A program made the translations under genes and the position numbers. From assembly GCA_963773035.1 (NCBI GenBank), contig CAVYZX010000001.1:62001-126000 (forward strand): a stretch of 64,000 nt of DNA, in the 5' to 3' direction. Numbering within the stretch: the stretch's first letter is position 1; each line of letters opens with the position of its first letter. The notes beneath the pieces are model-generated. The model made no database searches and was not told the DNA's origin. It worked only from the letters and a program-made list of their open reading frames with translations. Shown here piece after piece: positions 15,487 through 24,265 of this stretch. Origin of the DNA: CAVRXZ01 sp963773035 (GTDB taxonomy: Bacteria; Acidobacteriota; Vicinamibacteria; Vicinamibacterales; CAVVIG01).

Positions 15487-16502
15487 TTCAGGTACTTTCT
15501 TAAGGCCTGCTTGGCGGTCAGCGCCCCGTAGACGTTTCCTGACGCGTCAGCGGCAACGCCTTCTCCCGTCCCGTCGGGGTCGGGATCCGAAATCAACGCC
15601 GTCACCTTGCCGTCTTTGGCGCTTCCAACTCTGATCCCGCGCGAAAAGCCTGGATTGGTTTTCTCGTCCGACTGCGTGTCGGCGGAGTAGAGCGTATCGT
15701 GCTTGTCGATGTAAAGACCGCTCGGCCGGCCGAACTGCTTCCACTCTTCGAGGAACTTCCCGTCCTGGTCGAAAATCTGAATGCGGCTGTTGCCGCGGTC
15801 GGCGACGAACAGCCGTCCGCGCGAGTCCATGGCAAGAGAATGCGGCCCGTCGAACTCGCCCGGTCCGGAGCCTTTCTTGCCCCAGGCACGGATGAACGTC
15901 CCGTTCTTCGAGAACTTCACAATTCGAGCGTTCGACATGCCGCCATGACCGTCGGCGACGAAGATGTCGCCGTTCGGCGCGACAAAGACATCGGAGGGCT
16001 GATTGAAGGCGTCTGGACCATCACCGACGACGCCCGCCTTGCCGAGCGTCATCAGAACTTTTCCGTCCGGACTGAACTCGACGACCTGCTGACCCTTCGC
16101 CCCTCTGGCCTGCGTATCCGTCACCCAGATGTTTCCGTCTTTGTCCACGTGAATTCCATGTGGACTGACGAACAGGCCGGCGCCAAAACTCTTCACCAGA
16201 GCACCTGTTCCATCGAATTTCAGAATAGGCGCCAGAGTCGAGTCGGCACACGCGTTCCCTTGGCTCGTGCCACCACATCGCTCGAACACCCAGACACTAC
16301 GGCCGTCGCGATCGACGTCGATTGCGGCCGTCGATCCGATAGTCCGCCCGGCTGGAAGTTTGAAGAAAGTCGCGGACGCGTGATACGGGTTGGGTAAGGC
16401 GTCGTGATGCTGAGCGGCTTGCGCGTAGGCGCTTCCTGCCGACAGTGCAGCTAGTGCGACGCCGACAGCCAACAGCGAACGCAGCGGGTCTCGGTCTGAC
16501 AT
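15480..16502 (-). CDS. Exported NHL-repeat six-bladed beta-propeller protein
   Basis: A 340-residue protein with a signal peptide (LLAVGVALAALSAGSAYAQ) and a strong ribosome binding site (AAGGAGG eight bases from ATG 16502). Repeats such as SPHGIHVDKDGNIWVTD, QPSDVFVAPNGDIFVAD, GPHSLAMDSRGRLFVAD and VAADASGNVYGA mark NHL blades. The overall pattern resembles the peptidyl-alpha-hydroxyglycine alpha-amidating-lyase-like propellers. The C-terminus QALRKYLKK is short and basic. Catalytic activity is not assured; many such acidobacterial proteins are annotated only as 6-bladed propellers. Another relative is at 19950-21083. Confidence 0.85.
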   Translation of the reverse strand: MSDRDPLRSLLAVGVALAALSAGSAYAQAAQHHDALPNPYHASATFFKLPAGRTIGSTAAIDVDRDGRSVWVFERCGGTSQGNACADSTLAPILKFDGTGALVKSFGAGLFVSPHGIHVDKDGNIWVTDTQARGAKGQQVVEFSPDGKVLMTLGKAGVVGDGPDAFNQPSDVFVAPNGDIFVADGHGGMSNARIVKFSKNGTFIRAWGKKGSGPGEFDGPHSLAMDSRGRLFVADRGNSRIQIFDQDGKFLEEWKQFGRPSGLYIDKHDTLYSADTQSDEKTNPGFSRGIRVGSAKDGKVTALISDPDPDGTGEGVAADASGNVYGALTAKQALRKYLKK

Positions 16503-16538
16503 CGCGCCCTCCTTTGTTTCGACCGTGCGACTCTAGCG

Positions 16539-17492
16539 CTACTCCTTTGGTGCGAGGTAGCTTTTCCTGGCGCGGGGTTTGAGCCCCCCGCCGGTAACCC
16601 GCACGCCGATCTCGTGGACCTTCCCGTCGCGTTTGGGCAGCGCGAAGCCCAGGAGGTACTGCGTGTGCAACTCGTCGGCAACGCCCGCAAAGGCGGCGCC
16701 GAGATCCTGCCCGAAGCGAATTTCGGTGTAGCCGCCCCCGCTTTCCTCGGCCACGCGCGCCAACCCGGGATCCGGCATGTCGGCCATGATCATCGCCTGC
16801 AGACCACCAGGACCGATTCCTGGTTGCGGTGCCGACCTGGTGCTGCGGCTGCGCAGGCCGATCGCATAGATCATCACGTCCTCGCGGCGCGCGCGGTCGA
16901 TCACTTCAGCCTGGCTCATGGGACGCTGACGAAAACTCAAGGGCCCGGTGTCCTTGCCGTCGCTTAGGACGAGAATCACGCGCCGCGTCTCACCCTGGTC
17001 GCCGAACGCGTCCATGGCATTGTCGAGCGCTCGCCATAGCGGTGTGGGCGCATCCGGGGCGATCGAGGTCGGCAGCGCCGCCTGCAGTTCTTTGGGATCG
17101 CGTGTGAACGCGGGGCTGATCGTGATCTCGTGTCCGAACGCACCCACACGCGTTTCGTCGTCTGGGCGCAGCCGCGAAAAGAGCTGTGCCGAAGCGGCTC
17201 GGAGCAGCTGCAGGTTGCCCTCCATGCTGCCCGAGACATCCAGCATGACGATCAGTCGAATCGGCTGTGGCGAATTGTCGAACTGGGTGATCGGCTGCGG
17301 CTTGCCTTCGTCGCGGACTTCGAATTGTTCTCGGGCGAGCGTCGTCACAAGCCGGCCGTCACGATCCGTAACGGTGACGAAGACCCGGACGACGTCGCCG
17401 GTCCCTCGGAACACCGGCTGCTGACGCCCAGCCGCACCGACTACGCCAAGAAAACACGCAATGAATGCCGAACACGTGATGAACCGCGTCAT
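16539..17492 (-). CDS. Exported VWFA-domain protein of the acidobacterial VWFA-related family
   Basis: About 317 residues with a signal peptide ending near GAAGRQQ. A short beta domain (VVRVFVTVTDRDGRLVTTL...FEVRDEGKPQPITQF) precedes the von Willebrand A domain, the order of the acidobacterial 'VWFA-related' family. The MIDAS motif is intact: DVSGSM in IVMLDVSGSMEG, with VILVLSDGKDTG supplying the fourth-strand Asp. Ligand and role are unknown; the domain implies metal-dependent protein contact outside the cytoplasm. ATG 17492 and GTG 17498 are both possible starts with GAGGAAA upstream. Gap to the NHL gene is 36 bases, so the two may be one operon. Confidence 0.88.
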   Translation of the reverse strand: MTRFITCSAFIACFLGVVGAAGRQQPVFRGTGDVVRVFVTVTDRDGRLVTTLAREQFEVRDEGKPQPITQFDNSPQPIRLIVMLDVSGSMEGNLQLLRAASAQLFSRLRPDDETRVGAFGHEITISPAFTRDPKELQAALPTSIAPDAPTPLWRALDNAMDAFGDQGETRRVILVLSDGKDTGPLSFRQRPMSQAEVIDRARREDVMIYAIGLRSRSTRSAPQPGIGPGGLQAMIMADMPDPGLARVAEESGGGYTEIRFGQDLGAAFAGVADELHTQYLLGFALPKRDGKVHEIGVRVTGGGLKPRARKSYLAPKE

Positions 17493-17535
17493 GGTCACGA
17501 TTTCCTCGCCGACAGGGCAGCATCTGCCCCTCCAG

Positions 17536-17847
17536 TCATATCACGGGCGGGAGATCCACAACGTTCGGCGGGCGGGGCAGGAGGGGCTGGAAGGGCAGGA
17601 GGGAGGGGAGGCCAGGCTTCGGCGATTCCGAATGCCTGGCGGTTCCGAGCAGCTGAAGAGTGAAGGGTGGGACGGCCTGCGGTAGGAGGCTGTGGAGGTA
17701 TTCGTACAGTGCGCCCAAGTCTGCGGCACTGATCTGCAGCGCGATTGCCACGGCGCCCAGGAGAATGACAGAGGCTTTCGCTCCGTGCCGGCGCAACCAT
17801 CCAGCTTCGGCCATGCCATCCTCCCAGGCGTTCAACTCGTCCCTCAT
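17536..17847 (-). CDS. Possible small single-helix membrane protein
   Basis: An open frame of 103 residues with one hydrophobic helix (SVILLGAVAIALQISAADLG, about residues 26-45). The last 35 residues come from the G-rich word repeat at 17567-17620 read on the other strand (GLPSLLPFQPLLPRPP) and look like read-through, so either the gene ends in repeat or the frame is only partly real. No good ribosome binding site was seen before 17847. If it is not a gene, 17499-17847 is an intergenic region with this repeat and nothing else recognisable. Confidence 0.35.
   Translation of the reverse strand: MRDELNAWEDGMAEAGWLRRHGAKASVILLGAVAIALQISAADLGALYEYLHSLLPQAVPPFTLQLLGTARHSESPKPGLPSLLPFQPLLPRPPNVVDLPPVI
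17567..17620. repeat. G-rich word repeat (GGCAGGAGGGGCTGGA type)
   Basis: Short purine-rich words GGCAGGAGGGG, GCTGGAAGG and GGCAGGAGGGAGG follow one another with no fixed period. The same word family is found at 30541-30570, 61624-61674 and 62355-62387. Here no inverted partner is present. Confidence 0.6.
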
Positions 17848-18027
17848 CTATATAAAGAAGGCGTCCGGCAGCAGCTTTGCTATCGCTTCGCCGTCACTTC
17901 CGACGGTCGCCGGAACGCCTTACAGCTAGTAACGCGTCATGCGGCGACAAACCCCGCAATGCGTCTCCAGCCGACTCATCGGTTGAGGTTGCCTAGGGCG
18001 GCGCCACGACAGGTGTGTGAAAGACCG

Positions 18028-18966
18028 TTAACGGACGGCGCCGAGGATCGAAATTTCAGCCGTGACCACGGCGTGAGGGGGAATTACGTCCGGAACACCG
18101 CGCGCACCGTAGGCCAGATGCGGCCCAATTTCCAGGCGTCGCGTTCCGCCAACCCGCATCCCTTCGACTCCATAGAACAGGCCGCTGACGAGTGAGCGCC
18201 GATCGATCCGGACTTCGGTGAATAGGGTTTCACCGTTGTCTTCGAGTCGCGCGGCACCCATGGGTCCCCACGCGATCTGCCAGCGCACTGGTTGGCCCTT
18301 GTTCAGCCACAGACGAAGGCGGATCCGGTAATTGTGCTGCCGGCGTACTGGTTCGCCTGCGCCGGCAAAGTCCGCGAGGAGTGTGAGGCCCGATCGCAAA
18401 CGTTGGCGCAGCGGCCGCCCGTTCCGCGCGAGCAGGGCAGCGATGTCGGACAGACCGGCCGACGTTGCCATCTCGAGCGGCGTTTCACACTCGTCGATTC
18501 GCGTGCGAAGCTCCGGGTCCGCACGGGCGTCGAGCAGCAGCTGAACCGCCAGTGGACTGGCCACTGTGACGGCCATGTGGAGCGCCGTGTAGTCGTTGAT
18601 GCCGCGCTGATTCGGATCCGCACCGAACGACAGGAGCAATCGGACGATGTCATCGACGTCGGTTCTTCTGGGTGCCCCGGGGACGTCACGGGCACAACTC
18701 AATGCGGCGATGAGCGGAGGGAACCCGAGGTCGGCCGGAGCGTTCGCATCTGCTCCGATCTCGAGCAACGTACGGATGAAAGGGAGCGGGCTGTGATAGA
18801 TCGCGTAGACCAGACACGATCCGATCGCGTCGGATATTCGGCCGTTAGGCACGGCTGCTGGGTCGTCGACGGCGGCCCGCAGGGCCTCCAGGTCGCCCTT
18901 ATGAAAGGCATCGTTGATTTGCTGGAATCTCCTGGCGGCAGCGCAGCGCTCTTCTTCACTTGCCAT
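18028..18966 (-). CDS. Ankyrin-repeat protein fused to an FKBP-type peptidyl-prolyl isomerase-like domain
   Basis: 312 residues, no signal peptide. Residues about 12-190 hold ankyrin repeats (for example TPLIxAL-like FPPLIAALS, YTALHMAVTVASPLAVQLLLDARADPEL, ETPLEMATSAGLSDIAALLARNG). Residues about 205-312 match an FKBP fold: YRIRLRLWLNKGQPVRW, then GVEGMRVGGTRRLEIGPHLA, then YGARGVPDVIPPHAVVTAEI. The GMRVGG..R.L.I...LAYG..G...IPP pattern is the FKBP C-terminal half. Ankyrin-FKBP fusion is unusual; the ankyrin part may position the isomerase on a client protein. Whether active-site aromatic residues remain cannot be judged reliably from reading, so activity is uncertain. Confidence 0.82.
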   Translation of the reverse strand: MASEEERCAAARRFQQINDAFHKGDLEALRAAVDDPAAVPNGRISDAIGSCLVYAIYHSPLPFIRTLLEIGADANAPADLGFPPLIAALSCARDVPGAPRRTDVDDIVRLLLSFGADPNQRGINDYTALHMAVTVASPLAVQLLLDARADPELRTRIDECETPLEMATSAGLSDIAALLARNGRPLRQRLRSGLTLLADFAGAGEPVRRQHNYRIRLRLWLNKGQPVRWQIAWGPMGAARLEDNGETLFTEVRIDRRSLVSGLFYGVEGMRVGGTRRLEIGPHLAYGARGVPDVIPPHAVVTAEISILGAVR

Positions 18967-19062
18967 CGGCGTGTCAACTCAGCGCGCGAAAGAGGCGTGA
19001 AAACGTGTCGGTCGCCAGAGTCTATCGTAGCGGTGTAGTCTTTTGGATTGATGAGGCTCCCG

Positions 19063-19941
19063 ATGAACAGGACAAGTCGGACATTTTCCCGTGCAGTTCT
19101 GGCATTGCTCGCGTTGGCGCTGTCGTCCAACGCCTCCGCGCAGCTTCTGGCCGCCAAAGAGGGCCCAATCGTCTACGGGCACCATCACCTCAATGTGACG
19201 AGCCTCGACGAACACAAGAAGTTCTGGGTGGACGCACTTGGTGGAGTCGCCACGCGGATCGGCACCAACAACACCGAGATCGTGAAGTTCCCGAACGCGT
19301 TGTTGTTCATGCGCGTTCAGAAGCCAACGGGTGGCACCAAGGGCAGTACGGTGGATCACATTGCCTTTTCAGTCACGAATTTGCGTCAGGTCGTCGATCG
19401 CATCAAATCCAATGGCTTTCGCATCGTTACCGCCGCCGAGGCGCCTCCCAACATCACGGTCAGGGACGACATCGGAATCGTTGAGGGTGGACCGGTCAGC
19501 GGAATCGCCTACGCGCTCGGGCCCGACGAAGTGAAGGTCGAGCTTCTGGAGATGAAGGCGCAGTCAGCGCCCATCGTCTCGCACCACATTCACTTCTTCG
19601 GTGCGCAAAAAGAGATGCAGTCGTGGTACCTGAAGACGTTCAATGCCAGAGAGGTGGCTTCAGCGAATCCGGCAGCGTTCATAAGTGCCGGACTGCCCGG
19701 ACTCGTGATGAACTTCGCGCCGTCGCAAACCCCGGTCGTCGGGACGCAGGGACGGGCGCTCGATCACATCGGCTTCGAGGTGAAGAACCTCGAGGCGTTC
19801 ACGAAGAATCTTGAAGCCCAGGGCGTGAAGCTGACCGGGCCGTACCGCCAGGTACCGGCCCTTGGCATCGCCGTCGCATTTTTCACCGATCCTTGGGGTA
19901 CTTATATCGAACTGACCGAAGGCCTGGACAAAGTGAATTGA
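19063..19941 (+). CDS. Exported tandem VOC (glyoxalase-like) protein
   Basis: 292 residues with a signal peptide ending near SSNASAQ. Two vicinal-oxygen-chelate modules follow: the first starts VYGHHHLNVTSLDEHKKFW and includes TVDHIAFSVTNL; the second includes VSHHIHFFG, RALDHIGFEVKNL and a late DPWGTYIELTEG. The His and Glu residues at these positions are candidate metal ligands. ATG 19063 is chosen because GAGG is six bases upstream; two upstream in-frame codons also exist. The next gene begins nine bases after the stop, so the two likely form an operon. Substrate unknown. Confidence 0.85.
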   Translation: MNRTSRTFSRAVLALLALALSSNASAQLLAAKEGPIVYGHHHLNVTSLDEHKKFWVDALGGVATRIGTNNTEIVKFPNALLFMRVQKPTGGTKGSTVDHIAFSVTNLRQVVDRIKSNGFRIVTAAEAPPNITVRDDIGIVEGGPVSGIAYALGPDEVKVELLEMKAQSAPIVSHHIHFFGAQKEMQSWYLKTFNAREVASANPAAFISAGLPGLVMNFAPSQTPVVGTQGRALDHIGFEVKNLEAFTKNLEAQGVKLTGPYRQVPALGIAVAFFTDPWGTYIELTEGLDKVN

Positions 19942-19949
19942 GGTCCGTG

Positions 19950-21083
19950 ATGACTCGACGATGGGTTTGGGTACTGGCTGCGTTTGTTACGGGCGTCGAG
20001 CTCTTTACGTGGAGTATCGCCGCGCGCGCGGGACAGCAATCCAACGCTCTTCGTCCGCCGGCGTTTCAGGTCGATTCGACTTGGCCGACGATTCCCAATA
20101 ACTGGGTGCTCGGCGAGGTGTCGTCGATTGCCGTCGATTCGCGCGATCACATTTGGGTGCTGCATCGCCCGCGATCGATTCCCGAGGCTCAACGCGGCAA
20201 CGCGGCGCCTCCCGTCCTCGAGTTCGATACGGCGGGCAAGCTCCTTGCGAGTTGGGGAGGTTCGGCCGACGGCTACGACTGGCCGGAGCGCGAACACGGC
20301 ATCTTCGTGGATGCGAAGGGATTCGTCTGGATCAGCGGCAACGGCGGCTGGCCGAGACCTTCGGCGCCCGGCAGCGGCGACGACATGATCCTGAAGTTCA
20401 CCACCGCGGGAAAGCTGGTGTTGCAGATCGGACGTCGCGGACAGAGCAAGGGCAATACGGATGCGGTCAACGTCCACGAGCCCGCCGACGTGTTCGTGCA
20501 CGCACCGACGAACGAGCTGTACGTCGCCGACGGCTACGGCAACCAGCGGGTCGTCGTCTTCGACGCGGACAGCGGTCAGTTCAAACGCATGTGGAGTGCA
20601 TTCGGAAACCCGCCACCGGCAGAGATGGCGCCCAATCCGCCGGCACCTGTGCCCAACCAGGGTGGGCCTGACGGTCCTCCGCAATTCGGTCTCGTGCACG
20701 CCGTCAAAGTGTCGAACGACGGCATTGTCTACGTGGCGGATCGGACGAACAATCGGATCCAGGCGTTTACGACGGCCGGGAAGTATCTCCGACAGGTGCG
20801 TCTGGCTGCCGAAGGCACCGTGACGCCCGTTCCGGCCGGCTTTGCCTTCTCACCCGACGCGAAGCAGCAATTCCTGTATGTCGTGGATTCCGGGCCGATG
20901 CGGGTCGCGATCTTCGATCGTGCTCAATTGACGCAGATCGGAACGGTTGGGATGCGAGGCCCGAAGCCCGGCGAGTTCGACATCGTGCACCACATGGCCG
21001 CGGATTCGAAGGGCAATCTCTACACTGCGGAAATCGTCACGAATCGGCGCGCTCAAAGGTTCGTGATTCAGGACGCGCGCTGA
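19950..21083 (+). CDS. Exported NHL-repeat beta-propeller protein
   Basis: A 377-residue protein with an N-terminal signal (WVWVLAAFVTGVELFTWSIAARAG). NHL-type blades include VSSIAVDSRDHIWVLHRP, REHGIFVDAKGFVWISGNGG, EPADVFVHAPTNELYVADGY and VHAVKVSNDGIVYVADRTNN. The insertion PPPAEMAPNPPAPVPNQGGP near residue 235 is a Pro-rich loop. Start ATG 19950 has GAGG six bases upstream; the frame extends into the VOC gene but that part is not used. Similar in layout to 15480-16502. Neighbour of a VOC protein, possibly acting on the same compound; this is inference only. Confidence 0.85.
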   Translation: MTRRWVWVLAAFVTGVELFTWSIAARAGQQSNALRPPAFQVDSTWPTIPNNWVLGEVSSIAVDSRDHIWVLHRPRSIPEAQRGNAAPPVLEFDTAGKLLASWGGSADGYDWPEREHGIFVDAKGFVWISGNGGWPRPSAPGSGDDMILKFTTAGKLVLQIGRRGQSKGNTDAVNVHEPADVFVHAPTNELYVADGYGNQRVVVFDADSGQFKRMWSAFGNPPPAEMAPNPPAPVPNQGGPDGPPQFGLVHAVKVSNDGIVYVADRTNNRIQAFTTAGKYLRQVRLAAEGTVTPVPAGFAFSPDAKQQFLYVVDSGPMRVAIFDRAQLTQIGTVGMRGPKPGEFDIVHHMAADSKGNLYTAEIVTNRRAQRFVIQDAR

Positions 21084-21143
21084 ACGACTCGGTTTTTCGC
21101 GCACAACCTGAACTTTCGGCCTGCCGGCCGCGTCTACCCGGCT

Positions 21144-23630
21144 ATGTTCTTCAAGGAAGTCCGCCAAGCTTTTCGGATCCTCGCGAAGAATCCTGGGTTC
21201 ACAACCGTGGCCGCCCTCTCGTTGGCGCTGGGCGTTGGCGCCAACAGCGCCCTTTTCAGCTTTCACGACGCGCTCCTCTTCCGCCCGTTGCCGGTGCGCG
21301 ATCCGGGCTCGGTCGTCGCGGTGACCGCGACCGGCCCTGAGGATGCCGCTCTGTTCAGCGGCGGCTTGTCGTACCCCAATTACCGCGACCTGCGGGAGAG
21401 GAGCCGTTCGTTCGACGGACTGGTTGCGCAGCAGTTGTCGACGTTCGGCTTTGCGAAGTCGCGGCAAGACGTTCGAGAGATGCGCCTGGGAGTGCTGGTC
21501 AGCGACAACTTCCTCAATGTCCTGGGTGTCGAGCCAGCAGTGGGGCGCACCTTTACACAAGACGAGGCCCAGGTGGCGGGTCGTGGTGCGGTCGTCATCC
21601 TCGCTTACGACTTTTGGAAGAACACGCTGGGGGAGGACCGTTCGATCCTGAGCCGGGGCAGCGTCGTGATCAATGGCATTGATTTCACCGTGATCGGCAT
21701 CGCGCCGGAGAGCTTCACGGGCTTGGATGTGGACCTTCGGCCCGCCTTCTACATCCCGATCATGATGGCCGAGCGCGTGGGCATCTTCTCGGCGACGGCT
21801 CGGGCTGAAGGTGGTCGCAATCCTGTCGAAGATCGTGGGGGGCGGGAGTTCGTGGTCAAGGGCCGGCTCAAGCCTGGTGTGACGCGGCAACAAGCTCAAA
21901 GCGAGCTGACGACGATCTGGAAGAGCTTGGAGCAGATGTATCCGGACACGAACCGAAATCAGACCGTCGCGGTTCGAACCGAACTGCAAGAGCGCATTCG
22001 ACGGCAGCCACCAACCGCCCTCATCGTGGCGATGATGACGGTGCTCGCGGGAATAGTGCTCTTCATTGCTTGCGCCAATGTCGCCAACCTGATGCTCGGC
22101 CGGGCCCGTGCGCGCTCGCGCGAGATCGCGATACGTCTCGCGTTGGGCGTGAGCCGGGCGCGGCTGCTTCGACAACTGATGACGGAAAGCTTCCTTCTCG
22201 CCTTTCTCGGAGGCGCACTCGGAGTGGGATTCGCCTACGCCGGAATCCGCTTCTTCCGGACCTTTCAGATTCCCACCGATCTGCCGGTGGTCGTTGCGAC
22301 CGAGCTGGACGCTCGAGTCCTCCTGTTTACTCTCGGCGCGGTCACGGTGAGCGCACTCCTTTTCGGCATCGCGCCTGCGCGCCAATGTTTGAAGACGGAT
22401 TTGGTCCCCGCGCTGAAGAGCGCGGAGCTCGGTCAGGCGGCCCGACAGCGGACCCTCGGCCGCAACGCGCTCGTCGTGGTGCAAGTTGCGTTGTCGATGG
22501 TCCTGCTCGTCGCCACCGGGATGCTGTTGGAAGGATTTCGCAGTACGGTGGCGCTCAACCCGGGATTCCGGACGGATCACTTGATCATGATGTCCACCGA
22601 TACGTCTCTCGTTCGATATACCCCGGCCCAGACGCACAACTTCTACCGCGACCTCGTGGACCGGGTGCGCGCGTTGCCCGGCGTCCGGTCGGTCGCGCTG
22701 ACCAGCTCGATTCCTTTCAACCCACCGTTCTCCAACGAAGCCCTCATTCCGGAGGGTTATCAATTCCCAGCAGGGCAGGAGAACGTCTCGCTCTTAACCG
22801 CTGCGGTGAACGAACACTACTTCGACACGATGAAGACCGAGGTCGTCGCCGGCCGCGCCTTCACCGCAGACGACAAAGAAGGATCGCGCCTCGTCGCGAT
22901 CGTCAACCAGGAACTGGCGAAGACCTATTGGCCCGATCAGGATCCGGTCGGCAAACGGCTGCGGCTGAAGGACGCACGCGGGCCTCTAGTAGAGGTGGTA
23001 GGAGTGGCCAGGACGGGCAAGTACTTGTACATCGGCGAGTCACCAATGCCGTTCTTGTATCTGCCATTCGCACAACATGAGACCACCCGAGTGTCCGTAC
23101 TTGTCGAGTCGACCAATCCTGACGCTTCTCCGCTTGCCACACCGCTGCGCGAGGTCGTCCGGACCCTCGACGAGAACCAGCCAGTGTTCAACGTGCGAAC
23201 CTTTGCGAATTTCTACGAACAACGGGCGATCGGTCCCCAAGTACTAGTGATGCAGGTGACGGCCGCGATGGGTGTGGTCGGCCTGTCGCTGGCCCTAATC
23301 GGGCTCTACGCTCTGGTTGCTTACTCGGTGGCGCGCCGGACGCGCGAGATTGGCATCCGCATGGCGATGGGCGCGCGGCGATCGGACGTCCTGCGAATGG
23401 TCCTGCGTCAAGGCTTCGTTCTGGCGGCGACGGGTATTGTCGTGGGCGCCGTGGCCAGCGCGGCCGTCGTCCGCCTGCTCGCTGCAGGCATGGCCGGACT
23501 CGGCGGGGCGAATCTTCCAGCCTTCTTCGTGGTACCCCTTGCGCTGATGCTCTTGACCTTGGTCGCCAGCTACTTCCCGGCACGGCGGGCGGCGCGAATC
23601 GATCCGCTCCGCGCTCTTCGGTACGACTAG
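21144..23630 (+). CDS. ABC transporter permease, ADOP (MacB/FtsX) type
   Basis: An 828-residue permease with two MacB_PCD/FtsX modules. The opening FKEVRQAFRILAKNPGFTTVAALSLALGVGANSALFS is the conserved 'permease prefix and first helix' of acidobacterial duplicated orphan permeases. Large periplasmic core domains follow each first helix. FtsX three-helix bundles are around 290-420 (ALIVAMMTVLAGIVLFIACANVANLML) and 700-820 (MGVVGLSLALIGLYALVAYSVARRTREIGIRMAMGARRSDV). No ATPase gene is beside it, in line with the orphan nature of this family. Likely acts with a remote MacB-type ATPase in export or envelope mechanotransmission. Length is typical. Confidence 0.93.
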   Translation: MFFKEVRQAFRILAKNPGFTTVAALSLALGVGANSALFSFHDALLFRPLPVRDPGSVVAVTATGPEDAALFSGGLSYPNYRDLRERSRSFDGLVAQQLSTFGFAKSRQDVREMRLGVLVSDNFLNVLGVEPAVGRTFTQDEAQVAGRGAVVILAYDFWKNTLGEDRSILSRGSVVINGIDFTVIGIAPESFTGLDVDLRPAFYIPIMMAERVGIFSATARAEGGRNPVEDRGGREFVVKGRLKPGVTRQQAQSELTTIWKSLEQMYPDTNRNQTVAVRTELQERIRRQPPTALIVAMMTVLAGIVLFIACANVANLMLGRARARSREIAIRLALGVSRARLLRQLMTESFLLAFLGGALGVGFAYAGIRFFRTFQIPTDLPVVVATELDARVLLFTLGAVTVSALLFGIAPARQCLKTDLVPALKSAELGQAARQRTLGRNALVVVQVALSMVLLVATGMLLEGFRSTVALNPGFRTDHLIMMSTDTSLVRYTPAQTHNFYRDLVDRVRALPGVRSVALTSSIPFNPPFSNEALIPEGYQFPAGQENVSLLTAAVNEHYFDTMKTEVVAGRAFTADDKEGSRLVAIVNQELAKTYWPDQDPVGKRLRLKDARGPLVEVVGVARTGKYLYIGESPMPFLYLPFAQHETTRVSVLVESTNPDASPLATPLREVVRTLDENQPVFNVRTFANFYEQRAIGPQVLVMQVTAAMGVVGLSLALIGLYALVAYSVARRTREIGIRMAMGARRSDVLRMVLRQGFVLAATGIVVGAVASAAVVRLLAAGMAGLGGANLPAFFVVPLALMLLTLVASYFPARRAARIDPLRALRYD

Positions 23631-23806
23631 GTTGACTACTTAAACCTTTGCTGACAAGTCGTTTGGAGCCGCTAGTCCGGTCGCGTTTGAATGGCCGCCA
23701 GCCCGGGCGTAGGAGGTATATCCTCGGACGACTGGCGTACAGTGACGGATATCGGCGAACTTTTGGCGATGGCGACCGTATTTCTCACCCAGAAGGAAGG
23801 CCTCTT

Positions 23807-24199
23807 ATGTACAAGAAAGCTGGTCTCTTCGTCGCGATCGCCGTGCTGCTGGCGGCCGGATCGGCGTCGGCGCACCACAACATGTCGGCCCTCTTCGACT
23901 TCAACGATCGAGTGACGCTCACCGGTACGCTCACGAGAATCGATTGGAGGAATCCTCACATCGGGCTGGTCGTCGACGTGAAGAAGGACGGGAATCAGAT
24001 GGAAACCTGGGCCATTGAAGGGCCGCCGCCCGGCTTCTTCCGTGCCCGCGACGTCAACAAGACCGATGTCGAAGCTGCTCTGGGGAAGATGGTGACGGCG
24101 GAGGCGAGTCGTGCGAGAGACGGCTCAACGTCCGGACTGCTCCGCGTCATTACACTGCCGGACGGGAAAGTCGTGTCGGCGTGTCCGCAGAATTGCTAG
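23807..24199 (+). CDS. DUF6152 family exported protein
   Basis: 130 residues starting at ATG 23807, with AAGGAAGG upstream. A signal peptide ends near GSASA and the mature protein starts with HHNMSALFDFNDRVTLTG, then RIDWRNPHI and WAIEGPP; this 'HH-S...F....V.L.G.....W.NPH' pattern is the DUF6152 hallmark. The protein is a small beta-rich periplasmic protein, possibly OB-fold. It ends with SACPQNC, two cysteines. A paralogue is at 47073-47507. Function unknown. The frame upstream (from 23648) lacks a ribosome binding site and is not used. Confidence 0.85.
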   Translation: MYKKAGLFVAIAVLLAAGSASAHHNMSALFDFNDRVTLTGTLTRIDWRNPHIGLVVDVKKDGNQMETWAIEGPPPGFFRARDVNKTDVEAALGKMVTAEASRARDGSTSGLLRVITLPDGKVVSACPQNC

Positions 24200-24265
24200 G
24201 CAAGGGACGAACGCTCGGCTAAAGCCTTCGCGCTCCGTGAGCCTCTGTCGCAGGAGAGTTTCACC

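Noticed and set aside
17860..17960. Integron-like attC site suggested by short dyads around GCCGTCACTTCCGACGG
   Set aside because: No R/L box pair or integrase; the dyads are short and not in attC order.
20850..22763. Long minus-strand open frame (637 codons) opposite the ADOP permease gene
   Set aside because: It is a shadow of codon periodicity in GC-rich coding DNA; its residues are Arg/His/Asp-rich with no motif, while the plus strand is a clear permease.
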